A DNA stretch of 64,000 bases from Anodontia alba (GCA_964016985.1 OZ024823.1:25012095-25076094); one strand, 5' to 3'; counted from the stretch's first letter, positions 36,952 through 49,065 are shown. Made by a program: numbers and translations. Notes: generated by a model not told the origin, from the letters alone.

Positions 36952-37105
36952 ACTTACCGGCGATAAGAATATATCCTGATCAGAGTGTGGGTGCGCATGT
37001 TTCATTGCTCGCAATTTTTGTGAAGATGTTCTTGTTATTTTTGTGTTTTATTAAATCTCGTGATAAAATGTGTTTAAATTAACTGACAGAAAATGACAAT
37101 TAATA

Positions 37106-37415
37106 CAGTCAACTCTCGTTTCTCGAAGTCCAAAGGACTCTCTGAAATACTTCGAGATATCCGTACCTCGATATATCAGATTTGCAGAATTGAAGAAAAA
37201 ATGAACAACCACATTTCTAAAAGGAATATGTAATCTGACTCCTGAAGTTAGAGATATATTGAAATATTGTGGAAAAGAGGAGAAATTGCTCCTTAGGAGC
37301 AATTTCTCCTATTTTCCACAATATTCTGTTACCTGTTGTTAATTTCCACATTAAAACAAGGATCAGATTTTCACTATTCGAGATAAGTGAAGTCGAGATA
37401 ACGAGTTCTTAGTTC
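37106..37415. mobile_element. pogo-like MITE (TcE), copy 3
   Basis: Left CAGTCAACTCTCG after TA. The right end has decayed (AACGAGTTCTTAGTT). Inner hairpin AGGAGAAATTGCTCCTTAGG. Confidence 0.8.
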
Positions 37416-37672
37416 TAATCGCCGCTTCGAAGACAACTGAAAAACAAAAGCCTATCAGCTGGGCCACAGCATTGCCTTTAAGATTGATTGTACTTGGGTG
37501 TTTGGCTACTCATAGAGCGTAAAGCAAATGTGCAAGCTGATCTGAGTCATTGCTTGGTGGAAATGCGATTTTGTTGGAATTACTGTGCTCCGGCCGATCA
37601 TATATCCCATAGTCGTGAAATTGTATCTTTGTACAGTTCTTAGGGCCTCGTGTCCTCATATAATAAAGTCTG

Positions 37673-37818
37673 TACTTACCTACTTACTTACTCACTTACT
37701 TACTTACTTACTTACTCACTTTCTTTCTTTCTTTCTTACTTACTTACTTACTTACTTATTTACTTACTTACTTACTTACTAACTTTATTTACTTACTTAC
37801 TTACTTATGAATGAATGA
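37673..37818. repeat. (CTTA)n microsatellite
   Basis: Tetranucleotide repeat with a CTTT interruption near 37724. Confidence 0.95.
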
Positions 37819-37827
37819 AAAGTACGG

Positions 37828-37935
37828 TATTTACCCTAAGTATTCGGGCAGACAGTCCTGCACAAACAGTATAGACCCAGATCAGTCGCCAACAGAATGC
37901 ACGTATGATGAGCATAGTCTTCACTGTTTCCTTAT
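37828..37935. repeat. HpJ element with its ends
   Basis: GGTATTTACCCTAAGTATTC followed by GCACAAACAGTATAGACCC. The right part is decayed. Confidence 0.55.
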
Positions 37936-38773
37936 CATCCAGCAATTTAGACACATCCACAGGGTATAGTCAAATTGATTTATTCAAACTTTATGACAAC
38001 CATGGTGAGTAGTTAAGTTGTAAGTGTATTTAGAGTAAATACGATATTCCTTAGTGTAAGGAGTTGCAATTTAACTACATTTATTTTAGAACATGCACCC
38101 AAATTATCTCTATATTTAATATATAAAATATTCATTAATACAGAACGCCACAAATTGAAGTCATTAAAAACAAATTCGCCAAAATATTTCTAAAACGCAT
38201 TAAAGAGTATGGTAGCTCATTACCAACCAGATTACAAATCACTAGTTCAGAAAACACACGCTACAAAAAACGTCATTTCATTTTCACCGCAACGCCGTTA
38301 CGTTGCGGTGACGTTGCAATGACGCTGTTGCAACGTTGAATGTTTGCTACTGCAGAAAACATTTTGTTCGCCAAAAACGAATAAGCTTGTACTTACGCTA
38401 AAATGAAGCAGAAAAGTTATACATATTCATATAGTTTTCATTTTGTCCGCCTGTCTGCACGGTCATTCGCAGGTTTCTGAGCTAAAAACACTACGCAGAT
38501 AATGCTTACCGTGCTGGCTAAAACTATATGTATTCGGCCAGCATAGTGGCCCATAACATTATATGGCTGTGTCCGGAGGGATGGCTGGAGGCTGTAACCC
38601 CACCCATATCGGCTTGAAACCTCTTTCTGACAAGTAGTACTTAGTAATAAAATGTATATAGCCTTACAAACTACATTTTTGTATATGAAGAGACTTAATA
38701 AAGCCGAGTCTCCGAGTTTCGTTCTTTTGCGTGTTCTTTTCTTTCCAAAGGCAACCGTATGTATTTTATTATA
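37936..38773. other. no gene seen; ACGTTG cluster at 38270-38336
   Basis: Mostly AT-rich. 38270-38336 repeats GTTACGTTGCGGTGACGTTG-type words as at 13510. Confidence 0.4.
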
Positions 38774-39082
38774 CAGTCGACTCTCGTTATCTCGAATTCC
38801 AAGGGACTCTCTGAAACACTTCGAGATATCCGTACCTCGATATATCAGATTTTCAGAATTGATGAAAAAATAATTCGATCAACCACATTTAACAAATATA
38901 TATGTAATTGGACTCTTGAAGTTAGAGATATATTGAAAATATTGTGGAAAAGAGGAGAAATTGCTTTTCCACAATATTTTTTACTTGTTGTTAGATTTTC
39001 ATGTTTAGACAGGGAACAGATTTTCACTTCGAGATAAGCGGTTATTCGAGATGAGCGAGTTCGAGATAACGAGAGTCAACTG
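38774..39082. mobile_element. pogo-like MITE (TcE), copy 4
   Basis: Complete: CAGTCGACTCTCGTTATCTC and GATAACGAGAGTCAACTG, TA on both sides. Confidence 0.9.
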
Positions 39083-39578
39083 TATTTCGCCCTGTAAATT
39101 TGAAGGTATATACGTAGAACACTTTTTTCTTTAGCACTGCATGAATCCAAGAGGTATTCTATAATGATGTGCGTGTGTGTGTGCGTGCGTGCGTCTCTTT
39201 GATCCTTACTGAGGTGGCATCGACTTGCAATATCTTGCAAATTATGAGGTGCGAGATATTAATTATTCACACATAGTGACTGATGGTTCCAAAGAGCTTT
39301 TGTAGATGAAATTTCGTTTGCTGATAAGCCTTATAATCACAAACCAGCTGTTTTCTCACTTCCAACTTCTCAAATGTTTATAAACACTCAAAGTAGTGTT
39401 AATGCATGACACTTTACGACCCTGCAAATTGATTTATTTGACCAGCGTGGCATGTTAGAAATAACAGCACTACGCTCTTTCAGGTTAGACGTTTTCATGC
39501 ATTTCAAAGCTAACGCAAACCGTATGGCCAGACTAAAAGAGCAACACAAGAGAAGAGAAATGTGGGAATAAAATATAA
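39083..39578. other. no gene or repeat recognised
   Basis: Contains a short GTGTGTGCGTGCGTGCG run near 39171-39193. Confidence 0.3.
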
Positions 39579-39819
39579 GCCGGGTTGAGCATTTCCTACA
39601 AGACAGATTGTCCGCCCAGCGAAGACCCAGATCAGCCTGTGCAGACACATTCCAAGCAGAACAGCTGTCGTCCGTCTTAAGAAGCTTGTATGTTTCGTTA
39701 CTCGCAGAGCAATGACTCTGATCGGCCTGCGCAAATGCGCAGCTGATCATTGTTCTTCGCACTATGAGTCATTGCTTGGCGGATATGCGATCTTGTTAGA
39801 AATGCTGTGCTCCGCCTCA
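39579..39819. repeat. HpK element, copy 1
   Basis: Outer inverted ends GAGCATTTCCTACAAG and CTTGTTAGAAATGCTGTGCTC. Inside are CAGCGAAGACCCAGATCAGC and CGGCCTGCGCAAATGCGCAG. Matches 45348-45553. Confidence 0.75.
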
Positions 39820-40084
39820 ATTATGTTCTCGACTAAAACTTGACAAGTCAGACGTAGCCTAGCCACTAGGCGTTAAAATAAAAATGACAACAAAGCCATC
39901 TATTTGCATTAGAATAAACAGTATAATATTTTAGCTAGTCTAGTCTCCTTTCTCATAATACTTAGCCAGTATGCGTATTGGAGATTTTACCAAATAGACT
40001 TGCCATCATTAATATTATTTTTTAATAAAAAAAAAAAAAAAACAACTGCTCAGACTTTTATTATCAGACTAGTAGCTATTCTAG

Positions 40085-40410
40085 GCGTAGAGGGGCATAT
40101 GACTATCCATACATAAAAACTAATGAAGGAGATCAGGATGGGCAACAATCACAGACTTGTGACTACCTCCAATACCGATAGGAAGAGCGAACAAACAGGA
40201 ACACACACATCGAGAACTAAACGACTAGCAAAGTGAACACCACCCTCTTCCCCAAGCGAGGTAATCAAAAAGCTAGATAACACATAACAAACATAAGAAC
40301 AATGCGCCAGACAGGATGGAATAAAAATAAGTCCACAGCCAGAGGCCACAAAACGCCAAAAACATTGCAAACTGATTTATGGAGTGGTCTTGGTGTAATG
40401 GCGTGTTGGA
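40085..40410 (-). repeat. dispersed element with T-rich strand, copy of 61907-62300 sequence
   Basis: Read on the minus strand, this shares GATTACCTCGCTTGGGGAA and flanking order with 62141-62160. A further match is TCTTCCTATCGGTAT against TCTTCCTCTTGGTAT. Its minus-strand reading frame (40149-40370) is hydrophobic and Cys-rich but does not keep the frame of the other copy. Confidence 0.6.
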
Positions 40411-40744
40411 GTGGAGGTGTTAAAGGAGAACACAAATAAGTTGTTAGTGTTTCCTAGAGTAAAGTGCTAAGCAAACCATTTACTTTGATGCAAGTTTGAT
40501 CAAAATCGGTCGAGAAGTAAGGAAGTTACAGCGGTTTGAATATATTCGAAATGGTCGTCATGGATGCCACCATGTTTCAGGCTTGTGACGCCATACAGCC
40601 AAAATAAAATATACAAAAAACCTGATTATAATAGGTCTTAAAGAATATTTTGCTACAGTGTTTAACATATACTGAATGATAGTGACAAGCAATCATTTCC
40701 ACCAAAGTAATCCAAATTTGTAAGAATGACAACTTTTAAAATAG
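40411..40744. other. no gene or repeat recognised
   Basis: Unique-looking sequence. Confidence 0.3.
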
Positions 40745-40833
40745 ATATTTAAACTTTTGTGAAACCTCATTAAATATTCAAATTGGCGGCGCCAATTTGA
40801 ATATTTAATGAGGTTTCACAAAAGTTTAAATAT
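40745..40833. repeat. perfect 89 bp palindrome
   Basis: Two exactly complementary 43-base arms (40745-40787 and 40791-40833) around GGC. It matches none of the other families. Confidence 0.95.
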
Positions 40834-41122
40834 TCAATTGTCCATAACTTCCTTAATTGCACGGCCCGTCAATGTTGGGCGATAAGGCCAATTTTGGTTA
40901 GTGCTCTATAATCAAGCCGACTTTGTAGCAGTTTTGAAGAAACATCTTGTTATTGGATAATTCTTTCTGTCTCGTTTTTGATTGGTCAAAATTGTTCATT
41001 GGGGTTTCGTTAAAGTCGTTGGCTTTTTCATAAAGTTAAGCAACGGAGATCGCGGTTAGTAGCTGGATACGAGACCGCGGTGCTTGACTTCGTGGAAGAC
41101 CCGACAAACGCATAGGCACTTA

Positions 41123-41123
<1 letters not shown>

Positions 41124-41175
<52 letters not shown>
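41124..41175. repeat. (TG)n microsatellite
   Basis: About 25 TG units. Confidence 0.95.
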
Positions 41176-41178
<3 letters not shown>

Positions 41179-41412
41179 ACAGATTATGAGATCTGGGAAT
41201 ACTCTCTAGCTCACTGTCAAGTTTCAGTTCGATCGGTTGCGAAATAACAAAGACGTAAAACATCATATATCTATAGTTTTTTATTGTCTATGGGAGTGAC
41301 ATTTTGCAAATAACTTATTTCATAACTGATCGACTTGAAATTTGATAGAAAAGTAATGATAGGCTGACATTTTATAATATGTAAAATTCTTGACCGATTT
41401 TGATCAAATTAG

Positions 41413-41665
41413 TATTCTTGTTGCATTGACGTCAGCGTGCTGTTGATAGAGAGTTATCTGTAACACCTGGACTGGGGCATTTGGGATATTGGCAAATAGT
41501 GCAGACCCAGATCAGACGCCGCAAAATGCGGATCAGGGTCTGTACTGTTTGCTTAAAATCAATTATAGTAAGTTAAGGGTGGAATGAAACAGTCCCTATT
41601 CAGGACCATTTTCCCAGCATACAATCAGAGACAATCGATCCATCAGTGCTGTCAGTGCTTTGATT
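41413..41665. repeat. dispersed 260 bp repeat (RepL), copy 2
   Basis: ATTCTTGTTGCATTGACGTC to AGTGCTTTGATTA, with the HpJ palindrome at the same internal place (41492-41552). Confidence 0.85.
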
Positions 41666-41996
41666 ATTTTCTTTTTCAAGTATCAGAGGTACCACTACTG
41701 CATGTTACGATAGAACCTTACGTAATATCCCTTTAAATATGCTTCAGTCAAGCATCAAGGAAGTATTTTTTTGCGGAATCTTTTTTTTTGATTCTGAGTG
41801 TAAGCTAAGAAAAAAAACAAAAAAAAAAAAAAAACGTTAATCACTGAAATGACAGAATTGTGGTGCTGTTTACTTATTATGAAAAGCCACACGCATAAAT
41901 CTTTCAAAGAGCTAGTTTATCATTGGAAACAGTTCTTGCCGAACATAAATGAATAACGTTTGAGCCTTTCCATGCCAAACTGCCGTCGGGGCATAT

Positions 41997-42062
41997 GCGG
42001 ATAGCGAGGGCCCTGATCAGACTGCGCATCCGCGCAGTCTGATCAGGACCTTCGCTGTCCGC
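41997..42062. repeat. hairpin GATCAGACTGCGCATCCGCG
   Basis: Near-perfect palindrome from GCGGATAGCGAGGG to CTTCGCTGTCCGC. HpK-type core. Confidence 0.85.
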
Positions 42063-42289
42063 TTACAGAATCATTAAATACTGTAATATATTGATGTATG
42101 GAAAATGATCTTATCAGTTTGCGCAGCTCTGCTGGCAGATCTGTATCAATTTTGTTCGCACAGACCATTTTTTCACGGCGCTGCTCCATTGTTTTATGAA
42201 TGAATGAAAATCTGGATTCTTTATAGAAAGTCATGTTCCTGCACACACGGCTGTTTTCTTATATGTCGTATATACTTGTATGTTCGGAC

Positions 42290-42530
42290 AGATCATACAG
42301 TGTCCGGACAGATATGCCTGTGCAAGCAGTGTAGACCCAGATTTATCTAACTGCCTCGTTTGATCAAGTTCTGCACCGTTTGCCATTCAGACACCACCTT
42401 TATGGCAGCTTTGCTGGACGAGTGGCAAACAGGGTAGACCCTGGTCAGATGCCGCCTTCTGTGGCGTCTGATCAGGGTGGACACTGTTTGCTCAGGCCTG
42501 TCTGTTCCAATACTTAGGGTAGACCGTAAA
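42290..42530. repeat. two HpJ palindromes with HpJ ends
   Basis: Palindromes at about 42322-42383 (decayed) and 42424-42492 (GCAAACAGGGTAGACCCTGG, centre GCCGCCTTCTGTGGCGTC). The right end is CAGGCCTGTCTGTTCCAATA. Confidence 0.65.
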
Positions 42531-42848
42531 TGTCAGGTGTAGAGATCAACCTCCTTGCTGTACACTGTTGGCGAATGAATGTCATTTGAGATGTCTCCGG
42601 AACTTTAGATTCGGATCAAGAATAACTTACTTTATGGCGAATTTGAACAGTAAAGACCCAGCTGGACTGGCGCATCTTCATACTATTCAGTTTTTTTTTT
42701 TTTTTTTTTGTTTTTTTTTTTTGTTTTTTTGCATAGCTTATTCAATACATCCGATTGCAATCGCCACAAAATATCTTCTTTCATGAAATCGATTTTTGGA
42801 TATAGAATGAACTAAGCCACATATTTTCCCAACAAGCACACACTTTGT

Positions 42849-42909
42849 AACAACGTCGGTTCGAGGTCGCCACAACGTCAAGACGTCGCGGCAACGTCGA
42901 AACGACGTT
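42849..42909. repeat. ACGTCG-rich cluster
   Basis: CAACGTC repeated five times, with inverted GACGTT. Confidence 0.6.
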
Positions 42910-43409
42910 CTTTGTTTTCTTGGTTGTTCCTGTCTAATTAATACAACAGCGAAAAGCATACTAAAATATGACCACAAAAAATAAGACATGGTACTTCATT
43001 TCAATTCGAATGAAATGTCAACCCTTTTTGTCTATGAAAAGTAACAACAGTCTCTTCATCTACCGTCTGCTCATATTGTGTAGAAAGTACTAACGGTTAA
43101 AAACTGAGCAGCAAAGACTCTGGTAAGATTGTGCAATAGCCTAGATGTGCATGAGGTCTTGTTACATTCTGTGAAAAAAAAAGACACGAATGTTGGTTTG
43201 CTTCCTGTCGGGCCGATAATGACCCGATATAGATTTCAACATAATGATATCTGGGTAAGTCGTAAGAAGTGAAGGTATCCAAAAATTTTGGGTAAAATAC
43301 GGTAATATATTGTACCATTATTCATTAGTTAGTGTGGTTAAACATGTAACCTGACTCTCCTAGGAGAATTTCTATTTGCTGTCTTCTGATAACTTCCGCA
43401 TAAATTCGG

Positions 43410-43614
43410 TTAACCTTTAACTTTCTATATTCTAATCAGCAGACGACAAATTTATCGTATTTGTCTTATTTTCCCAGAAAATAGGCTTTGGCATTTCATA
43501 CAAATTCGGAGACAATTTGCATGAAACACCAGAGCCTATTTTCTGGAACAAAAAATAAGAAAAATATTTCAAAGTGTCGTCTGCTGAAATTTATATAGTT
43601 TGCTAAGAGTTAAT
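43410..43614. repeat. HpG hairpin MITE, copy 7
   Basis: AATCAGCAGACGACAAATTT on the left, AGTGTCGTCTGCTGAAATTT on the right. Confidence 0.85.
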
Positions 43615-44187
43615 AAAATACCGCCAAATTGATTTCAGAGATAGATTGGACATGTAAAGCTAAAAGAAATGAAATGTATGTATATTCGCATTTGTACAAA
43701 GTATTCTATTGTTTCCACATGATCATAATATTTGTATCTTGTCGGATCGTTACCGGTTGCTTTCTATTCCGGTGATCAATTTTAGCGATTCATACCGGTC
43801 ATCTGATAAAGTAATAATCATATCTAGTCAAGATTTACATTTTGAAAAAAAAAGAAAAAGAAAAGATTAATGTCTCAAATGAGATAAAACTATCCAGAAA
43901 ATGTAGCAATCGCAAACTATATACTTTCCCAGACATGCGTGTTTGTATTGAGGTTTTACGGCCCAGTCAACCACATCATGTCGAACGCAGTCAGGTCAGT
44001 TTACCTAAATATACTTTTTCCTGCTTAGTTCTCTAAGCGGCTAACCAGTGTTTGTGCACATTCTTTCGCCAAAAACTGACAACTGCCCTTCTTGAATCAG
44101 CGGAAGGCAGGGATTGACCGTAGAAAATATTTCATGATCAATCTCCAAGAAAGAATGTTGTAGCGGGGATCGAAATCGCGACCTCCT
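43615..44187. other. no gene or repeat recognised
   Basis: AT-rich sequence. Confidence 0.3.
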
Positions 44188-44466
44188 CATTACGAAAACA
44201 CGCCTATTCAAATATATAGAAAATTTCACCTCCAAAAAATTGAAAATTTTCAGATAAAAACGCTGATATTTTTCATATTTCTGCTCAAAACATAGATTGT
44301 GGGTACTCGTTAGAACCGCCTCGGCGAGGCGGTTCTAACGAGTACCCATAATCTATATTTTTGAGCAAAAATAAGAAAAATAATGTATACCCCTGTAAAC
44401 CCCAGTTTTACTATATAAAAGTGGGGTTTAAGGGGGTCAAAAATATAACGGTATGTTTTCGTGATG
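44188..44466. repeat. HpB hairpin MITE, copy 6 (reverse)
   Basis: CATTACGAAAACACGCCTAT on the left and CATGTTTTCGTGATG on the right. The centre is CCGCCTCGGCGAGGCGG. Confidence 0.95.
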
Positions 44467-44754
44467 TGATCACAGTTGGACGAGCATCCGACTAAGCCAC
44501 CGAGGCCGGCTAAGACATGCATGTGTATGTTACTCTAAGCGTTCTCTGTTCTGTGTTGTTCTTTTGTGCTGTCGTAATAGTTGATTCTACCGCAACACTC
44601 CGATTATTTTCGTTTGAATATTATTTTACATTTCATTTATTTCTTATTGTAGAAATTTAGAATTTACTCAGAATAATCGGACAACAAGCATAAACACACA
44701 TTGTAGCCGTTCGTGTTTGCCATTCACCTAATCCATTTCCGATACATTAACAAG

Positions 44755-45240
44755 TAAAGTTGACTCTCATTATCTCAAACACTCATTACGAAAACACGCC
44801 TATTCAAATATACTGAAAATTTCACCACCAAAAACTGAAAGTTTTCAGATAAAATTCTATTTGTTTTTCATATTTCTGCTCAAAACATAGATTGTGGGTA
44901 CTCGTTAGAACCGCCTCGGCGAGGCGGTTCTAACGAGTACCACAATCTATGTTTTTGAGCAGAAATAAGAAAAATAATGTATACCCCAGTAAACCCCAGT
45001 TTTACTATTAAAAGTGGGGTTTAAGGGGGTCAAAATTATATGCATGTTTTCGTGATGGGTAACACAATCTACTGTTTAAGTCAAACTAAACAAAGGGCAA
45101 TATTGGTTTAGTTTGTCATATGTAACTAACATTTCCACTCGTTTTCTCTCAAACTACTGTTATCTCAAACCAAATATTCTGGTCTCTTGGAGTGAGATAA
45201 CGAATCAATTTTTTAAATCCGTAATTGTTTCAGATTTTGC
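44755..45240. repeat. TcE-like element interrupted by HpB
   Basis: GTTGACTCTCATTATCTCAA before the HpB, and ACTGTTATCTCAAACC plus GGAGTGAGATAACGAATC after it, are related to pogo-like MITE arms. Borders are uncertain. Confidence 0.4.
44784..45057. repeat. HpB hairpin MITE, copy 7 (reverse)
   Basis: Complete. Same orientation as the copy 320 bases upstream, with many private differences, so probably a separate insertion rather than a tandem duplication. Confidence 0.95.
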
Positions 45241-45347
45241 AATAGGATAAACAGGCATTTTAAATGACGTCCGATCATTTAGGATAATAACAAAATGTTC
45301 AGTGCCTAATATTTGATATAAACAAAACTATGCTAGGAATCAATTTA

Positions 45348-45553
45348 AGCCGGGGCACAGCTTTTCCTACAAGATAACGTGCTCCCAGCAAAGACTCAGA
45401 CCAGCCTGCGCATTCGCGCAGTCTATTTAGAGTCTTTGCCGACCGCCTGAAGACGCATTGGATCCAGTTGCTGTGAAGGCTCTTATTAGACTAAGCGGAT
45501 GCGCAGGCCGATCTTAGTCTTCGTTGCTTGTAAGAAATGCTGTGGCCCGGCTC
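45348..45553. repeat. HpK element, copy 2
   Basis: AGCCGGGGCACAGCTTTTCC and AAATGCTGTGGCCCGGCT ends; two internal GATGCGCAGGC-type palindromes. Confidence 0.8.
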
Positions 45554-46051
45554 ATATGTACTGTGTAAACGGTTTGCTTAGCTATTGTGGAAACACGGCT
45601 CGTTACTTCATCAAATCGAATCCAGAAGATACGATTGGAGACAATTTGAATGAAATTTCATTCGTATTTTCTAGAAAGAATGAAGAAAATTATCTCTGCT
45701 GTATCGCCTGGGAATTTTGCCCAGCTGGGTCATATATAGCCAAATGCTATTATTTTTAATGGACGTACTTTTTTTGTGGATACACAATTTGTGAAAACGA
45801 GAAGAAAACACGATTGCGTGACATAAACTCATAACAGCTTACAATAATATTTTCAAATTGAAATCTGTGTGACTTGAAAGAAATTCTGAAATATGATATA
45901 GTAATTAGCATATGTAGTTCTGAATTTTATGTTCAGACGTAAATTGCTCAACCCTTTCACCTCTGAGTGCCTGAAATGTACTCTTCCTTCCCTTAATTTG
46001 ACAAGTCCATTGATAAAATATGGGTTTTAGTCTAAAAAAAAAAACAGAATG

Positions 46052-46119
46052 GCAAACAGTGTAGATCCTGATGAGACGGCTCGTTACGAGCCGTCTCATC
46101 TGGATCTACACCGTTTGCA
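46052..46119. repeat. HpJ palindrome
   Basis: GCAAACAGTGTAGATCCTGA with centre GACGGCTCGTTACGAGCCGT. The same centre is at 51819. Confidence 0.9.
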
Positions 46120-46362
46120 CAGGTATATGTTAAGGTCTGCTGGGCTGAAAAGGTTACTATTTCTGTCTAGCTGAAACATACAAAGTAGGATACCAAAATA
46201 ATCGAGAAAGACTGAAATAATAGAATGGAAAAAAATAATTTGGGCCATAAAATTAAAATACATATCTATCTATATCTGTTCAAGTTAATGAAAACTGACT
46301 TGTGTTCATTTCAAGAAATGTCTGCTGATGAAGCAAAGGTGTCCGAATATTTTGGGTAAATA

Positions 46363-47641
46363 GGTACAGGCGGCAGTTTGGTAAAAATTAGATGTGCCTA
46401 GAAGTGCAGACAAAAATATATACACAGGAGGCAGGTTGGTAAAATTAGATGTGCCTAGAAGTGCAGACAAAAATATACACAGGCGGCAGTTTGGTAAAAT
46501 TAGATGTGCCTAGAAAAGCTGACCAAAATATATACACAGGCGGCAGGTTGGTAAAATTAGATGTTGCCTAGAAGTGCAGACAAAATATACACACAGGAGG
46601 CAGTTTGGTAAAATTAGATGTGCCTAGAAAAGCTGACCAAAATATATACACAGGCGGCAGGTTGGTAAAATTAGATGTGCCTAGAAGTGCAGACAAAATA
46701 TATACACAGGAGGCAGTTTGGTAAAATTAGATGTGCCTAGAAGTGCAGACAAAAATATATACACAGGAGGCAGTTTGGTAAAATTAGATGTGCCTAGAAG
46801 TGCAGACAAAAATATATACACGGGCGGCAGTTCTGGTAAAATTAGATGTGCCTAGAAGTGCAGACAAAATATATACACAGGAGGCAGTTTGGTAAAATTA
46901 GATGTGCCTAGAAGTGCAGACAAAAATATATACACAGGAGGCAGTTCTGGTAAAATTAGATGTGCCTAGAAGTGCAGACAAAAATATATACACAGGAGGC
47001 AGTTTGGTAAAATTAGATATGCTTAGAAGTGCAGACAAAAATATATACACAGGAGGCAGTTCTGGTAAAATTAGATGTGCCTAGAAGTGCAGACAAAAAT
47101 ATATACACAGGCGGCAGTTTGGTAAAATTAGATGTGCCTAGAAGTGCAGACAAAAATATATACACAGGCGGCAGTTTGGTAAAATTAGATGTGCCTGGAA
47201 GTGCAGACAAAAATATATACACAGGAGGCAGTTCTGGTAAAATTAGATGTGCCTAGAAGTGCAGACAAAAATATATACACAGGAGGCAGTTTGGTAAAAT
47301 TAGATATGCTTAGAAGTGCAGACAAAAATATATACACAGGAGGCAGTTCTGGTAAAATTAGATGTGCCTAGAAGTGCAGACAAAAATATATACACAGGCG
47401 GCAGTTTGGTAAAATTAGATGTGCCTAGAAGTGCAGACAAAAATATATACACAGGCGGCAGTTTGGTAAAATTAGATGTGCCTAGAAGTGCAGACAAAAA
47501 TATATACACAGGCGGCAGTTTGGTAAAATTAGATGTGCCTGGAAGTGCAGACAAAAATATATACACGTATAAGTGCAGACAAAAATATATACACAGGAGG
47601 CAGTTTGGTAAAATTAGATGTGCTTCGAAGTGTGGACAAAA
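46363..47641. repeat. 57 bp minisatellite, about 22 copies
   Basis: The unit joins TTGGTAAAATTAGATGTGCC, TAGAAGTGCAGACAAAAAT and ATATACACAGGAGGCAG. Because 57 is a multiple of three, one frame reads KLDVPRSADKNIYTGGSLV per unit. Units with GCAGTTCTGG are 58 bp and shift the frame, so no single frame spans the array, and there is no splice or start context. I treat it as non-coding. Confidence 0.95.
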
Positions 47642-47772
47642 AGGGTTTTTGTGCGGCGTAGTCTATTACTTAGTTTACTTGTTTCTATATATACTCGTAG
47701 ACTAATTATTGTATGGTATATACGTCCATTTTATTTGGCCTAGTAGGTCATTCAGAATGAACCTATACCATG

Positions 47773-47903
47773 AGCAAATTATTTCCTTTAGAGTAGACCC
47801 CTTTTCAGACGGGAATAAGTGTTCAGGAAGGCTAACAGAAAGTCTCAAAAGTTATCTCTTTTGTTAAAAATGGCGGAAAATCTAGTCCCCCTTCAGATGT
47901 CCG
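47773..47903. repeat. HpD right half
   Basis: CCTTTAGAGTAGACCCCTTTT through AAGTCTCAAAAGTTATC in degraded form; no left half. Confidence 0.65.
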
Positions 47904-47952
47904 AATATCAAGGGTAAATACGGTGGCCCTTGTAATGCACGGTATTGTACTC

Positions 47953-48193
47953 TTTAAAGGGGAATTGATACACTTTGAGGGGAGGCAACTATATCAAATT
48001 CTTTTTTCCTCATTTCTGAAAAGTGGACTACTCTAAAAGGAAAGAATTTGCTCCCTATGGGAGCAAATTCTTTCCTTTTGGAGTAGACCGCTTTTTCAAT
48101 GGAGCTTGACGTATATGAATACAAACATGAAGTCACAAAAGTTACACCCCTTGTAAAATGGAAAATCTTCCAAGTGGATCAAGTCCCTTTAAG
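47953..48193. repeat. HpD hairpin MITE, copy 11
   Basis: TTAAAGGGGAATTGATACAC on the left, stem GAATTTGCTCCCTATGGGAG, right end AAGTCCCTTTAA. Confidence 0.9.
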
Positions 48194-48810
48194 TAGAAAC
48201 TCTTCAAAGCTTCCAGTGAACCAGATTCAGGCTTCATCGATTATCCAACAGTTTGCTTGACCAAACAGATTGGCTTTCCCGCTGTTGACAATTAGTATGA
48301 ACACTATTTGCTCTGATGATTTGATAGCATCGAATTTTCTTTTCAACGAGGCTATTTTTCTTTTCACTGAGACTATATTTGTCTAAATAACAAGGGTTAA
48401 TAAGGCGCTTGCAGATGTTAATTAATTACAATGATGGACATCAATGCGTCCAGCTGTCCCACCGGGATTGTTTTACAAGGCCGTGACATAAATTACTGTT
48501 GGGCTGTGTTGTCTTAGAGTGAAATCAATTTATTTATCGGACAGATTTGTTTGAAATTTGAATTGATATATAGCCAAAAGACTGACGACACCTGGATTTA
48601 GTACGCATTTACCATAGGAAATACATTTCTTGGTCCGGGGTTGCGAGCATGACAACTATCTGTAAACTTGAAATGAAGGGTCACGCGTTTGAGTCCTGCT
48701 GTAGTCCTTCAACTTTTCCGATCATTCATGTACAAGCACTTTCTCGACAGCTCATACTGGACTAAGTAGGCTTAGAAACCCAGGTTGCATCGAATATAGG
48801 GTGGATGCAC
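48194..48810. other. no gene seen; possible decayed HpI near 48230-48400
   Basis: GACAATTAGTATGAAC and ACAAGGGTTAA recall HpI, but the element is not clear. Confidence 0.25.
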
Positions 48811-48818
48811 AATGAAAT

Positions 48819-48909
48819 AACGTCATATCAACATCAACGTAACATTCTCACGTTGCAGCGACGTGGGCACAATTTCAAAGCAGACACATGGCGTTTATAC
48901 AACGTCGCA
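48819..48909. repeat. ACGTTG-rich cluster
   Basis: ATCAACGTAACATTCTCACG and ACAACGTCGC words, directly before an (AAT)n run. Confidence 0.6.
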
Positions 48910-48910
48910 C

Positions 48911-48964
<54 letters not shown>
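48910..48964. repeat. (AAT)n microsatellite
   Basis: About 18 units. Confidence 0.95.
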
Positions 48965-48965
<1 letters not shown>

Positions 48966-49065
48966 TCTTCTTTTTACGAGGATGGCATATTTAGCAAACA
49001 GTGTACTAATCTAACATATGGTCCTTATTAAAAACTTCTAACAATATATACATATTATACACATT

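Noticed and set aside
44188..45057. The two neighbouring HpB copies as one tandem duplication.
   Set aside because: They have separate flanks and different private substitutions, so two insertions are simpler.
46902..47705. The 19-residue repeat (KLD...DKNI...GGS) looks faintly like microtubule-binding repeats of tau/MAP proteins.
   Set aside because: The unit is 19 rather than about 31 residues, the shared letters are few, 58 bp units shift the frame, and there is no gene context.
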